Origin: CBDBCU01 sp965242615
Lineage (GTDB): Bacteria > Chloroflexota > Dehalococcoidia > Lucifugimonadales > UBA3495
Direction: 5' to 3'
DNA length: 64,000 bases
Assembly: GCA_965242615.1 (NCBI GenBank)
Contig: CBDESR010000005.1
Coordinates: 558,001-622,000, forward strand
Shown: positions 33,617-41,415 of the stretch, in pieces
Numbering within the stretch: position 1 is the stretch's first letter
How the letters are laid out: each line of letters starts with the position of its first letter
Notes under the pieces: model-generated
Told to the model about the DNA's origin: nothing
What the model saw: only the letters and a program-made list of their open reading frames with translations
Database searches by the model: none
Position numbers and translations under genes: made by a program

Positions 33617-34931
33617 GGCGGGCATCCCCAGCATCAGCCCGGAGGAGCCGGAGGGAGCGGCTTGCCCCATCTGCCACGGTGCCGGCTGGGTCAGCAAGCG
33701 GGTGCCGGTGGGTCATCCCGATTTTGGCGAGGCGTTTCCCTGCCGCTGCCAGGAGCAAGAACCGGCCGGGCGGGTTGAAGCCTTGCATCGCTACAGCAAC
33801 TTGGGCGAACTCCGCCGTATTACGCTGGACAACATCCGCCCGGAGGGGCCGCTGCCGGATGCGGTCAGCCAGGGAATGTTCCGGGCGGCCCGGGAAGCGG
33901 CCGCCGCCTTTTCCGCCAATCCCCAGGGTTGGCTGACCTTTACCGGCCCCAGCGGCAGCGGCAAGACGCAGTTGGCCGTGGCGACCGCCAATCGCTGCAT
34001 TGAATTGGGCTTTACTACCTATTTTATCGTGGCCGCCGACCTGCTCGACCACCTGCGGGCTACCTACGCCCCGGACAATCCCGTTTCCTATGATGACCTG
34101 TTCGAGCAGGTTCGCAATGTGCCGGTGCTGGCGTTGGATGACTTGAGCGTCCAGGCTACTACGCCCTGGGCGCAGGAAAAGCTGTTTCAGATACTGAACC
34201 ATCGCTTTAACGCCGCCCTGCCTACTATTATCACCGTGCGGGGGCCGGTCGAGCGGCTTGACGAAGGGCTGCGTACCCGTATGGAAACCGCCGGCGGCTT
34301 TTCCCGGGTATTTCGCTTGGGGGAGCATAATACCCGTTTGGCGCGGCGGGTGGGCGATATACCTGGGGATATGCGGCAGCGGATGACTTTTGACGCTTTT
34401 GACCCTTGGGGCGGCGTTAATGCCGACGCCGCCGGGCGGGAGACGCTGAACCGGGCCAAGCAGGCTACGGCCGCCTTTGCCGAACACCCGAGGGGCTGGC
34501 TGCTGCTCACCGGACCCCGCGGCTGCGGCAAGACCCATCTGGCGGTAGCCATTGCCGGGGAAAGCATCCGGCGCGGTCGGCCGGCCTTCTATACCTTTGT
34601 GCCGGCTCTGCTCGACCATTTGCGGGGGGCCTTCAGCCCGGACAGCCCCATCAGCTATGATGAACTGTTCGAGCAGGTCAAGACGGCGCCGCTGCTGATT
34701 CTGGACGATTTGGGCACCGAGAGCAGCACGCCTTGGGCTGAGGAAAAGCTGTACCAGATTGTAGTCTATCGCTACGACACCCGGCTGCCCACGGTGCTAA
34801 CTTCGGTGTTCAGCGCGGAGGAACTGGAAGGGATGAAACCCCGCATCGGCTCCCGCCTGATGGATGGCGCTATGGTGGATTGGCACGCGATAACCGCCCC
34901 CAACTATCGCAACCAGCGGCGGCGGGGGTAG
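33546..34931 (+). CDS. Helicase-loader-like ATPase with two tandem DnaC-type AAA+ domains
   Basis: 461 residues from the ATG at 33546 (GGAGAGGA upstream). A zinc knuckle, CPIC (40-43) with CRC (66-68), resembles the N-terminus of DnaC/DnaI loaders. Then two AAA+ modules: Walker A GPSGSGKT (134-141) with Walker B LALDDL (195-200), and Walker A GPRGCGKT (323-330) with Walker B LLILDDLG (383-390). The modules share 'DHLRATYAPDNPVSYDDLFEQV' / 'DHLRGAFSPDSPISYDELFEQV' (each split by Pro) and 'TPWAQEKLFQI' / 'TPWAEEKLYQI', so they came from internal duplication. Standard loaders have one AAA+ domain and about 250-300 residues. It lies in the dnaB operon. Confidence 0.87.
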   Translation: MESLGDILRRIADRDIRRITNGDRAGIPSISPEEPEGAACPICHGAGWVSKRVPVGHPDFGEAFPCRCQEQEPAGRVEALHRYSNLGELRRITLDNIRPEGPLPDAVSQGMFRAAREAAAAFSANPQGWLTFTGPSGSGKTQLAVATANRCIELGFTTYFIVAADLLDHLRATYAPDNPVSYDDLFEQVRNVPVLALDDLSVQATTPWAQEKLFQILNHRFNAALPTIITVRGPVERLDEGLRTRMETAGGFSRVFRLGEHNTRLARRVGDIPGDMRQRMTFDAFDPWGGVNADAAGRETLNRAKQATAAFAEHPRGWLLLTGPRGCGKTHLAVAIAGESIRRGRPAFYTFVPALLDHLRGAFSPDSPISYDELFEQVKTAPLLILDDLGTESSTPWAEEKLYQIVVYRYDTRLPTVLTSVFSAEELEGMKPRIGSRLMDGAMVDWHAITAPNYRNQRRRG

Positions 34932-34962
34932 GGTTTTAGGGGCGGGGGCGGGCAATTGCCCA
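34916..34962 (+). repeat. Direct repeat left of the SGNH-type gene
   Basis: About 47 bases, GC-rich and ending in GGGCAATTGCCCAT. It contains the stop codon of the helicase loader. A near-identical copy lies at 36808-36852, so the two bracket the SGNH-type gene and its downstream fragment. A degenerate REP repeat follows at 34971-34990. Confidence 0.7.
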
Positions 34963-35106
34963 TTAGAACCGTCATTCCCATGGGAACGGGAAAGAGAGCC
35001 GGGCAGCCGTCAGCCATAGGCAATTATCCCGAATCCGGCGCGTATTGACGCCGGCTATAGCCGCCATTATTATAACCGGCGGTAATTTGATCCCAAGAGG
35101 AATGCC

Positions 35107-36381
35107 TTGACTTTCCGTAAGAAAGCCATCTTTTACTCCCTGCTACTCCTGCTGACCTTGGCGGTCTTTGAGGGAATGGCCCGGGTTACTTGGTACTTGG
35201 CTTATGCCGAATGGTATTCTACTTCTCCAGCAACGGAGGTCAGCGGCAATCCCGGAGTAACTCCGAGACGCGGGAGTTGGGAAGGGATAATCGCCCATCC
35301 CTATTACGGTTTTACCTCGAGTTCGCCCACAGCTGACCTGAATGCAATGCCGCCGCCGCAAACCCGAGACGACCGGGTGGTGATCGGCGTCTTGGGCGGT
35401 TCGGTAGCCGACGATGTAATTCCCCATTTCCAGCGCGCAGTGGAACAGTATTTCGCGGATAATGCTCTGGCTAAAGAGCCGGTCATCCACAATTTATCCG
35501 TAAGGGGTATGCAGCAGCCGCAACAAAAGGGCATCGTGAGCCATCTGCTGGCAATGGGCGGCAGTTTCGACATCCTGGTCAATTTGGACGGGTTCAACGA
35601 GTTAATCGCGTCGAACCTGAACTTTCAGGGCGGCGTATTTCCTTTCTTTCCCCAACATTGGGACGCGCTGAATCACTGGACCGTCGCTGATTTTGCTTTG
35701 GTCGGTCAAATTCGGCTTTTGCGCGAGGAAGCGGCGGCGTTGCGTCAATCCGGTCAAAGCAGCCCCCTCCGCTACAGCGCCGCCTATGGGTTGATTAACC
35801 GCTACCGCGCCCAACGGCTCGCAGACCGCATCTTTCAACTGAACTACGAATTGACGACCACAGAATCGGGATACAGCTTGGAGAAACACGGTCCTCCGGG
35901 AAATTTCGGAAGTACCGCTGAAGTCCATCACGAAGCGGTGCGGGTCTGGTACCGCAGTTCGACTATTCTCTCCCTCCTGGCTGACCACGCTGGCGGCGAG
36001 TATTATCACTTTTTGCAGCCCAACCAGTATGTACCAGACAGCAAGCCGCTGTCCGCGGAGGAGTTGGAATTTTATATTGATCCGGAGATGGCGGGTAATG
36101 CCAATTATGCCCAAACCTATCCGTTGCTGGTTAAGTTTGGCAAAGAGCTACAGCAGCGGGGCATCAACTACTTCGACCTGACCCAAACTTTCGCTGACCA
36201 CCCGGAAACCCTTTACCGCGATGACTGCTGCCATCTGAACTACCGGGGCAGTGAACTGCTGGCCGCCGCTATGGTGCAGCGTATGGCGCCGGCTTTGCTC
36301 CGCCGCGGCCGGGCGAGCGGCCAGTTTGCCGAGTCAATCCTGTCTGTCGCTGCCCCCCCCCCCCCCCGACTTTTCTACTGA
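35107..36381 (+). CDS. SGNH/GDSL-type hydrolase-like protein, interrupted at a C15 tract
   Basis: 424 residues from a TTG (AGAGGA upstream). An N-terminal membrane anchor (5-25) is followed by an extracytoplasmic domain. 'GVLGGSVADD' stands for the GDS block, 'VNLDGFNEL' for the Asn block, and 'DDCCHLNYRGSELLAAAM' holds the D-x-x-H pair, so an SGNH esterase/acyltransferase fold is likely. The end reads through a run of 15 C (36353-36367) and stops soon after. The frame that starts after the run continues as the C-terminal domain at 36447-36746; 13 or 16 C would join them. So this is either a phase-variable gene or a homopolymer sequencing error. Confidence 0.72.
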   Translation: MTFRKKAIFYSLLLLLTLAVFEGMARVTWYLAYAEWYSTSPATEVSGNPGVTPRRGSWEGIIAHPYYGFTSSSPTADLNAMPPPQTRDDRVVIGVLGGSVADDVIPHFQRAVEQYFADNALAKEPVIHNLSVRGMQQPQQKGIVSHLLAMGGSFDILVNLDGFNELIASNLNFQGGVFPFFPQHWDALNHWTVADFALVGQIRLLREEAAALRQSGQSSPLRYSAAYGLINRYRAQRLADRIFQLNYELTTTESGYSLEKHGPPGNFGSTAEVHHEAVRVWYRSSTILSLLADHAGGEYYHFLQPNQYVPDSKPLSAEELEFYIDPEMAGNANYAQTYPLLVKFGKELQQRGINYFDLTQTFADHPETLYRDDCCHLNYRGSELLAAAMVQRMAPALLRRGRASGQFAESILSVAAPPPPRLFY

Positions 36382-36446
36382 AATCCACGCCGACACCGCC
36401 GGTACAACTGAGCCGCGAGGCGGTTCAAGCCGGGCCGGCGTTTCAA

Positions 36447-36746
36447 GTGTCCCGACGCCCCGGCAATGTTCTGGAATATGTTAAAGAGGATTGCTTTCCC
36501 GAACACACGCAAGCCCGGTTCCTGCTCCATATAACACCGGCGTCAATTGCTGACCTGCCGGAAGGCCGGCAGGAACACGGCTTTGCGAACCACGATTTCA
36601 AGTTTCACGAAGCCCGCGGCGCCCGGCTTGACCGCCGTTGCCGCATCGAATTGCAACTCCCCGACTATCCCATCACCCGCATCCGCACCGGGCAATACAA
36701 CGCCGCCGGGGAAATCTGGGTGGTGGAGCTTTCCTTTGAGGAATAA
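36447..36746 (+). pseudogene. C-terminal fragment separated from the SGNH-type gene by a frameshift
   Basis: Open from within the poly-C run; a GTG at 36447 is only the first possible start. 'VLEYVKEDCFPEHTQARFLLH' (as two blocks), 'GFANHDFKF', 'LPDYPITRIRTGQYNAAGEIWVVEL' match the C-terminal domain of the GT39-type protein at 28716-30746 (LTYYKENC, GFANRDFWF, LPDYPIAAIKTGQ, GELWRVEF). It most likely belongs to the upstream gene as its last domain. If expressed alone, it would have no known signal. Confidence 0.7.
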
Positions 36747-36807
36747 GCTGAGGAATAAGCCGCTCTCGAAATCAAAACAACGGCTTGGGCCGCTTTACTG
36801 GCTACTG

Positions 36808-36852
36808 CCGGCGGCGGGGGTAGGGTTTAGGGGCGGGCGGGCAATTGCCCAT
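36808..36852 (+). repeat. Direct repeat right of the SGNH-type gene
   Basis: Near-identical to 34916-34962 (GGCGGCGGGGGTAGGGTTT, then AGGGGCGGG and GGGCAATTGCCCAT), with a few missing G/T bases. Same orientation. The pair brackets about 1.85 kb. Confidence 0.7.
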
Positions 36853-36930
36853 CCAGCGGCGAGTTTGCTTTGGGGCGGCTTTTGCGCTAAACTGTGGAGC
36901 AGGTTCAGATGCACCGAACAAGGGGTAAAT

Positions 36931-37161
36931 ATGGCGTCGGATAAAAAGCAGGGACAAAAGGCTTACTGCGCCGGGATGACGGCCGCCGGGCAGGATTGCC
37001 GGCGCAGCGTCGGGCCGAAGTATTATTGCCATCAGCATCAGTCCCAGATGCCGGCGGCGGACTATGCCGGCCTGGATTTCAAGGAACTGTTGGCGGCTTG
37101 TCCTTTGGAAGGGATAGATTTGGCCCGTCCCCGGGAATTTTCGCGGGATGGGTTTTTCTGA
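36931..37161 (+). CDS. Small zinc-binding protein (DUF5763-like motif)
   Basis: 76 residues. 'YCAGMTAAGQDCRRSVGPKYY' then 'CHQH' gives the pattern C-x-G-x-T-x2-G-x2-C-x-R-x5-YC-x2-H, a small zinc knuckle known from DUF5763-like proteins. The acidic/hydrophobic C-terminus ('DFKELLAACPLEGIDLARP') has no clear fold. The ATG at 36931 is preferred over upstream starts, which would add unrelated residues. A strong terminator follows at 37181. Function unknown. Confidence 0.7.
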   Translation: MASDKKQGQKAYCAGMTAAGQDCRRSVGPKYYCHQHQSQMPAADYAGLDFKELLAACPLEGIDLARPREFSRDGFF

Positions 37162-37180
37162 TGGTTGCCAAGGGCTGAGG

Positions 37181-37213
37181 CCGGGGCGGGAATTCAGACC
37201 CGCCCCGGTTTTT
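37181..37213 (+). terminator. Rho-independent terminator
   Basis: Perfect 10-bp stem CCGGGGCGGG / CCCGCCCCGG, loop AATTCAGA, then TTTTT. It ends the small zinc-protein transcript. Confidence 0.9.
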
Positions 37214-37286
37214 CGCTCCGCTTTGTTGCGCCGGGTTATGCTACAATACCGCCCAAACCAAATGCTGAAATAAGGAGCGGCTGATT

Positions 37287-38546
37287 ATGCCCGCAATGGA
37301 ATCCGCTATCGAAGGCCGGATGAAACGGTGGCAGGAGCAGCGGTGGCTGCTGGATGTGGTGGTGCAGACCGTCGGTATTGAATGGGATCAGCGGCGCATC
37401 GGCTATACCCTGGGCCCCTGCGGGCCGGAGGCGGCCCCGGATTTTAACGGCGTCCGGGCCCGGGTCAAACGCTTTAACGATGCCAGCCGGGAATTCCGCC
37501 GGGCCGCCATCCGCCGGGAAAGCAAGGCGCTGCAACACGAGCGGGAGGGGCATCGCGTCGCCGCCCGGGAAAGCTACTTTATCGCCGCCCTGCTGTACGG
37601 CAGCGCCCAGTGGCCCATCTTTGCCCATACGCCGGAGAATGACCGGCTGGGGGAAAAGAAGGTCGAGTGCTACGCCAAGTACGCCCAATACGCCAATCAT
37701 CCTATTCGGCGGGTGGACATTCCCTTTTGCGGCAATGCGCTCCCGGCTTGGCTGCATCTGCCGGATAATACGCCGGGGGCGGCGTGGCCGACGGTGCTGT
37801 CCATCCCCGGAATGGACAGTTTCAAGGAGACCGGGGTAGCCCTTTACGGCGACCGGCTGCTGGAGCGGGGCATTGCGGTGCTGGCGATCGATGGGCCGGG
37901 GCAGAAAGAGGCGCTGAACCGGGGCATTCAGGTGACCGCCGATAACTGGTTTGACGCCGGGTGGACCGTGCTGGAGTGGATGCGGGAGCAGCCGGAAATC
38001 GACCCGGAACGGATCGCCATCCGCGGCAACAGTATGGGGTCTTTCTGGGGAACGCAGGTGGCGGCCGTGGATCACCGCATCAAGGGCTGCGCGGTGCAGG
38101 CGGTGTGCCACGAGCCGGGGATGAATACCATCTTTAACCTGGCATCGCCTACTTTCAAGCTGCGCTTTATGTATATGGCCGGGTATGAGGACGAGGCGGA
38201 GTTTGACCGCTTTGCCCAAACCCTGACTTTGGCCGGCGTGGGGGAAAGGATAACCTGCCCCTATCTGGTATTGGCTGGGGAGGATGACCACCTGAGTCCC
38301 ATCGAGTTCACCTATCAACTGCTGGATACCATCAGCGCGCCCAAGGAGATGGTGCTGTACGAGGGGGCGGATCACGGTTTGGGCGGCTCTACTTCGGCGG
38401 ACTTGGGGCCGAATCCGGCTACATTGACCGCCGATTGGCTGCTCGACCGGTTGAATGATAAGCCGATGGAAAGCCGGCATATTCTTATCGATATGGCTGG
38501 ACAAGCTCAAGTCAGCAGTTTTGCAGAGTACGTGCGGCCGGTGTAG
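37287..38546 (+). CDS. Alpha/beta hydrolase (FrsA/DUF1100-like esterase)
   Basis: 419 residues. A helical N-terminal part (1-150) precedes an alpha/beta-hydrolase domain. 'VLSIPGMDSFKET' is the oxyanion-hole region, 'IRGNSMGSFWG' the nucleophile elbow (G-x-S-x-G), 'LVLAGEDDHLSP' supplies the acid, and 'YEGADHGLGG' the histidine. The N-terminal extension plus single-domain arrangement is that of FrsA-like and 2,6-dihydroxypseudooxynicotine-hydrolase-like enzymes, some of which cut C-C bonds. Substrate unknown. AAGGAG precedes the ATG at normal distance. Confidence 0.88.
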   Translation: MPAMESAIEGRMKRWQEQRWLLDVVVQTVGIEWDQRRIGYTLGPCGPEAAPDFNGVRARVKRFNDASREFRRAAIRRESKALQHEREGHRVAARESYFIAALLYGSAQWPIFAHTPENDRLGEKKVECYAKYAQYANHPIRRVDIPFCGNALPAWLHLPDNTPGAAWPTVLSIPGMDSFKETGVALYGDRLLERGIAVLAIDGPGQKEALNRGIQVTADNWFDAGWTVLEWMREQPEIDPERIAIRGNSMGSFWGTQVAAVDHRIKGCAVQAVCHEPGMNTIFNLASPTFKLRFMYMAGYEDEAEFDRFAQTLTLAGVGERITCPYLVLAGEDDHLSPIEFTYQLLDTISAPKEMVLYEGADHGLGGSTSADLGPNPATLTADWLLDRLNDKPMESRHILIDMAGQAQVSSFAEYVRPV

Positions 38547-38679
38547 AGAGCGGCAGGCAAACCGGGAGGGCGTACAATAGCGGCGTCCATTTATCCTTGA
38601 CCTGCCCTGGATTTGCCTATAGGATATTCCTGATTGCCGCATTATATCCATTCTTATCCCCAACTTTGGTGACGCTGCT

Positions 38680-40065
38680 ATGTCCTGCTCTTATCCCGTA
38701 TCGTCAACGAACCCCAGACCTTGCCGCCGCCGGGCGGTTTATATTTTGCTGCCGGGACTGCTGGCCCTGGCGCTGCTGCTGGCGGCCATGGGCTGCGACG
38801 CGGGAGAGCCGGCAACGGCAATCCCGGAGCCGACGGCAACCCGGGAAGCGGCGCCAGCGGAACCGACGCCGGATATTGCGGCGACGGTTGCGGCGGCCGT
38901 GGCGGCCGCCTTGGCGGAGCAAATTCCGGCGTCAGCGGCATCAACTGCTACGCCGGAGCCGAAGGCGGAACCGGAAGCGGAAAGCACGGCAACGCCGGAA
39001 CCGGCGGCAGACCCCACCGTTATTCCGGAACCGCAGCCATCCACGCCGCGGCCCACGCCCACGCCGCGACCGGCGGCCACGGCTACGCCCCAGCCGGCGC
39101 CGACAGCCGCGCCAGCCCCAACTGCGCCGCCGCCGACCAGTACGCCGGTTCCCGACCCGACGCCGGAACCGCTGCCGCCAACGGCTACGCCCGAACCGAC
39201 CGCAACCCCGGAGCCGACGCCGGTTCCTTATCAGGTAATCGCCATTAACAGCGGCTTTGACCACACCTGCGCCCGGTTCAGCGATGACTCGGCGCGGTGC
39301 TGGGGCAGCAATGTGGGCGGCCAGCTGGATGCCTCGTCCACTTTCACTTATGCGGCAATCAGTCCCGGCGGGGCTTTCACCTGCGGCATCCGCTCCGATG
39401 GGGCCAAAGCCGGCGCGCCGACCTGCTGGGGGGCTAATGTCGTTCCCGGACGCTTGCAGCCGCCCCGGGGTCTGCAACTGAAAACGATCAGCAGCGGCTA
39501 TGACCATGTCTGCGGCTTGCAGCCGGATGATACGGCGGTGTGCTGGCACAGCAACAACTTGCACAAGCAAGCCGACGCGCCGCCGGGCGAAACTTTTACC
39601 GACCTCAGCAGCGGGGCGGAGCATACTTGCGGGCTGCGGGCGGACGGTGCCGCGATTTGCTGGGGCCGCAACAATCGGGGGCAAAGCAATTCGCCGGAGG
39701 GAGAAATCTTTACCGCTATCAGCAGCGGCAAGGTATTGACCTGCGGCTTACGCGAGGATGGCACGGTCGATTGTTGGGGCAGCGCCCTGGGTCTGAACGG
39801 ACTGCCGACCAATGAACATTTCATCGCCATTGCCACCGGCGGGGAGTTTGGCTGCGGGCTGCGGGAGGACGGCGGAGTGGTCTGCTGGGGCCGCAGCGCC
39901 GAGCGGGAACTGGAGCCGCCGACAATACAGAACTTTATCGCAGTGAGCGCCGGCGACCGCCACGCCTGCGGTTTGCGGGCCAACGGGGAAGTATCCTGCT
40001 GGGGAGAGAATTACTTGGGGCAAGCCACCGTTCCCTGGGACTTGGGACGGAAACCCGGTCAGTAG
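38680..40065 (+). CDS. RCC1-like repeat lipoprotein
   Basis: 461 residues. The signal sequence has a positive start, 'LLPGLLALALLLAAMGC' with a lipobox cysteine, then a long Pro/Thr/Ala/Glu-rich linker (about 45-180, many PTPxP units). The C-terminal 280 residues hold about seven RCC1-type blades, each with 'C-G-L-R-x-D-G-x-x-x-C-W-G': HTCGLRADGAAICWG, LTCGLREDGTVDCWG, FGCGLREDGGVVCWG, HACGLRANGEVSCWG. The paired cysteines could form a disulphide in each blade, which fits export. A surface binding role is likely. Confidence 0.9.
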   Translation: MSCSYPVSSTNPRPCRRRAVYILLPGLLALALLLAAMGCDAGEPATAIPEPTATREAAPAEPTPDIAATVAAAVAAALAEQIPASAASTATPEPKAEPEAESTATPEPAADPTVIPEPQPSTPRPTPTPRPAATATPQPAPTAAPAPTAPPPTSTPVPDPTPEPLPPTATPEPTATPEPTPVPYQVIAINSGFDHTCARFSDDSARCWGSNVGGQLDASSTFTYAAISPGGAFTCGIRSDGAKAGAPTCWGANVVPGRLQPPRGLQLKTISSGYDHVCGLQPDDTAVCWHSNNLHKQADAPPGETFTDLSSGAEHTCGLRADGAAICWGRNNRGQSNSPEGEIFTAISSGKVLTCGLREDGTVDCWGSALGLNGLPTNEHFIAIATGGEFGCGLREDGGVVCWGRSAERELEPPTIQNFIAVSAGDRHACGLRANGEVSCWGENYLGQATVPWDLGRKPGQ

Positions 40066-40165
40066 CGGATTAACCCGGCGGCGCATAGCTTGGGAGCCTT
40101 GCCGGGGGGTAGCTTGCCCCCCGCAAAGCTCCGGGGTGCAGTGTTTTGGCGTTGGGGATATGGGT

Positions 40166-40849
40166 TTATTGGCCGGCCTTTTGACGGCGGCGGGCCAGGG
40201 TGCGTTGGATGTAGGCGGCGGCGTCCGGGGTTTTGCAGCCGGTCTGACCGTGATCGACCTCGACTTTGCCGATGCGGGCGGCGGCGGCCAGAGCCAGCGA
40301 TTCCAGGGCCGGGTTGCGGATGCCGATGGCAATCAGGGCGTTGTTCATTGCATCGCGCACCCGGTTTTGGCGGGTGTGGATTTCCCGCTCGATGGTATCC
40401 AAGTGGGCAATAAACCAGGCGTCGGGCAGGTCGGGGTTTTGCATTGCCAAGTGGGATACCAGATGCCAGCCGGCGCGGCCGTGCCATTCCTCGGCGGCGT
40501 TATGCCACTGTTCGGCTTTGTCCTGACACAAGGCGGTTTTGCCGGCAAAGGCGGCGAAGGCATCGGTCAGCACATAGCTGTCGAGGTCGGCAGCCCAGGA
40601 TTCGAGGAGGGCGTCATCGGCTTGGGCCGGGTCGGCAACAAAGGTAGCCAAGATGCGGGCGTCGTGGTTGCCGCTGGCCCACAGTTCCAAAGCTAGGGGA
40701 TGGTTGCGCCGGATGGTTTTGGCTAATTTACGCTGGTGGGCGTAGCTGACGCCGTACAAATTGTCGCTGACGCCGTGCCGCCGATAAACCTTGCGGTTCT
40801 GTTCCGTGCCGAGGCTTTCGAGCTGTTGGAGGGTTTGGTGAAGGTTCAT
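40166..40849 (-). CDS. AlkD-like DNA alkylation repair (HEAT-like) protein
   Basis: 227 residues. 'YGVSYAHQRKLAKTIRRNHPLALELWASGNHDARILATFVAD' (in blocks) matches the AlkD-like family, where HEAT-like repeats wrap DNA. 'SWAADLDSYVLTDAFAAF' is the next repeat. DNA-glycosylase activity is known for AlkD proper; this subgroup is less studied. It is convergent with the RCC1-like gene and divergent from the DUF433 gene. Confidence 0.82.
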   Translation of the reverse strand: MNLHQTLQQLESLGTEQNRKVYRRHGVSDNLYGVSYAHQRKLAKTIRRNHPLALELWASGNHDARILATFVADPAQADDALLESWAADLDSYVLTDAFAAFAGKTALCQDKAEQWHNAAEEWHGRAGWHLVSHLAMQNPDLPDAWFIAHLDTIEREIHTRQNRVRDAMNNALIAIGIRNPALESLALAAAARIGKVEVDHGQTGCKTPDAAAYIQRTLARRRQKAGQ

Positions 40850-40955
40850 TTTTGGGGCGGTCGCTCCGGGGTAAAGATGGCGGGGGTGTAAAGTTTCGGT
40901 CGGCTATATGATATACTTCAGCCGGAAAGTTTGACATCAGGAAAAGGGGGCGATT

Positions 40956-41015
40956 ATGGAGAATTTGCAAAGGACCAGCCGGCAACACGCCGGCGGCCGG
41001 AGGCATCAGCGATGA
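40956..41015 (+). CDS. Possible 19-residue leader peptide coupled to the DUF433 gene
   Basis: ATG at 40956 after AAAAGGGGG with good spacing; the frame codes for 19 residues, rich in Arg and Gln, and its TGA overlaps the ATG of the DUF433 gene (ATGA). The start context is as good as that of the main gene. It may be a leader peptide or a chance frame. Confidence 0.35.
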   Translation: MENLQRTSRQHAGGRRHQR

Positions 41016-41329
41016 CAACGACCACCACCAACCTTCAGACCAACTACATAGTCAGCTCGCCGGAGACTTGCTGGGGGAAACCCCGGATTGACGGTTCCCG
41101 CATCAAGGTGCAGCACATCGCCCTGGAGCATGAGCACATGGGCTGGAGCGTGGATGAGATTTGCGAGGCGCATCCGCACATCAGCCGGGCGAAAATCCAC
41201 GCCGCCTTGTCCTACTACTATGACCACCAGGAGGAAATCGAGCGGGACATCCGGGAGGATTTGGAGTTTGCCGAGCGGATGGAGCGGGAGCAGCGGGAGC
41301 GCCGGATGCGGGAAGCCGGCCTGCTCTGA
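41012..41329 (+). CDS. DUF433 family protein (antitoxin-like)
   Basis: 105 residues from the ATG at 41012 (GGAGG upstream). 'CWGKPRIDGSRIKVQHIALEH' is the DUF433 start G-K-P-x-I-x-G-T-R-I (here DGSRI), and 'GWSVDEICEAHPHISRAKIHAALSYYYDH' (in blocks) is the helix-turn-helix part. DUF433 proteins usually act as antitoxins of a PIN-like DUF5615 toxin. No such toxin gene follows; selB starts 87 bases later. So this is an orphan, or it has another role. The Glu/Arg-rich C-terminal tail is unusually long. Confidence 0.85.
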   Translation: MTTTTTNLQTNYIVSSPETCWGKPRIDGSRIKVQHIALEHEHMGWSVDEICEAHPHISRAKIHAALSYYYDHQEEIERDIREDLEFAERMEREQRERRMREAGLL

Positions 41330-41415
41330 TGCCGTTGTCCATCCTTTGCACAAGGTAGAATATCGTAAAATCTACCCTTATCTCTATTCCATACCCTGCC
41401 GGGAGCAGACTGCTG

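Noticed and set aside
41012..41329. Complete DUF433/DUF5615 toxin-antitoxin pair
   Set aside because: No PIN-like toxin gene follows; the next gene is selB.
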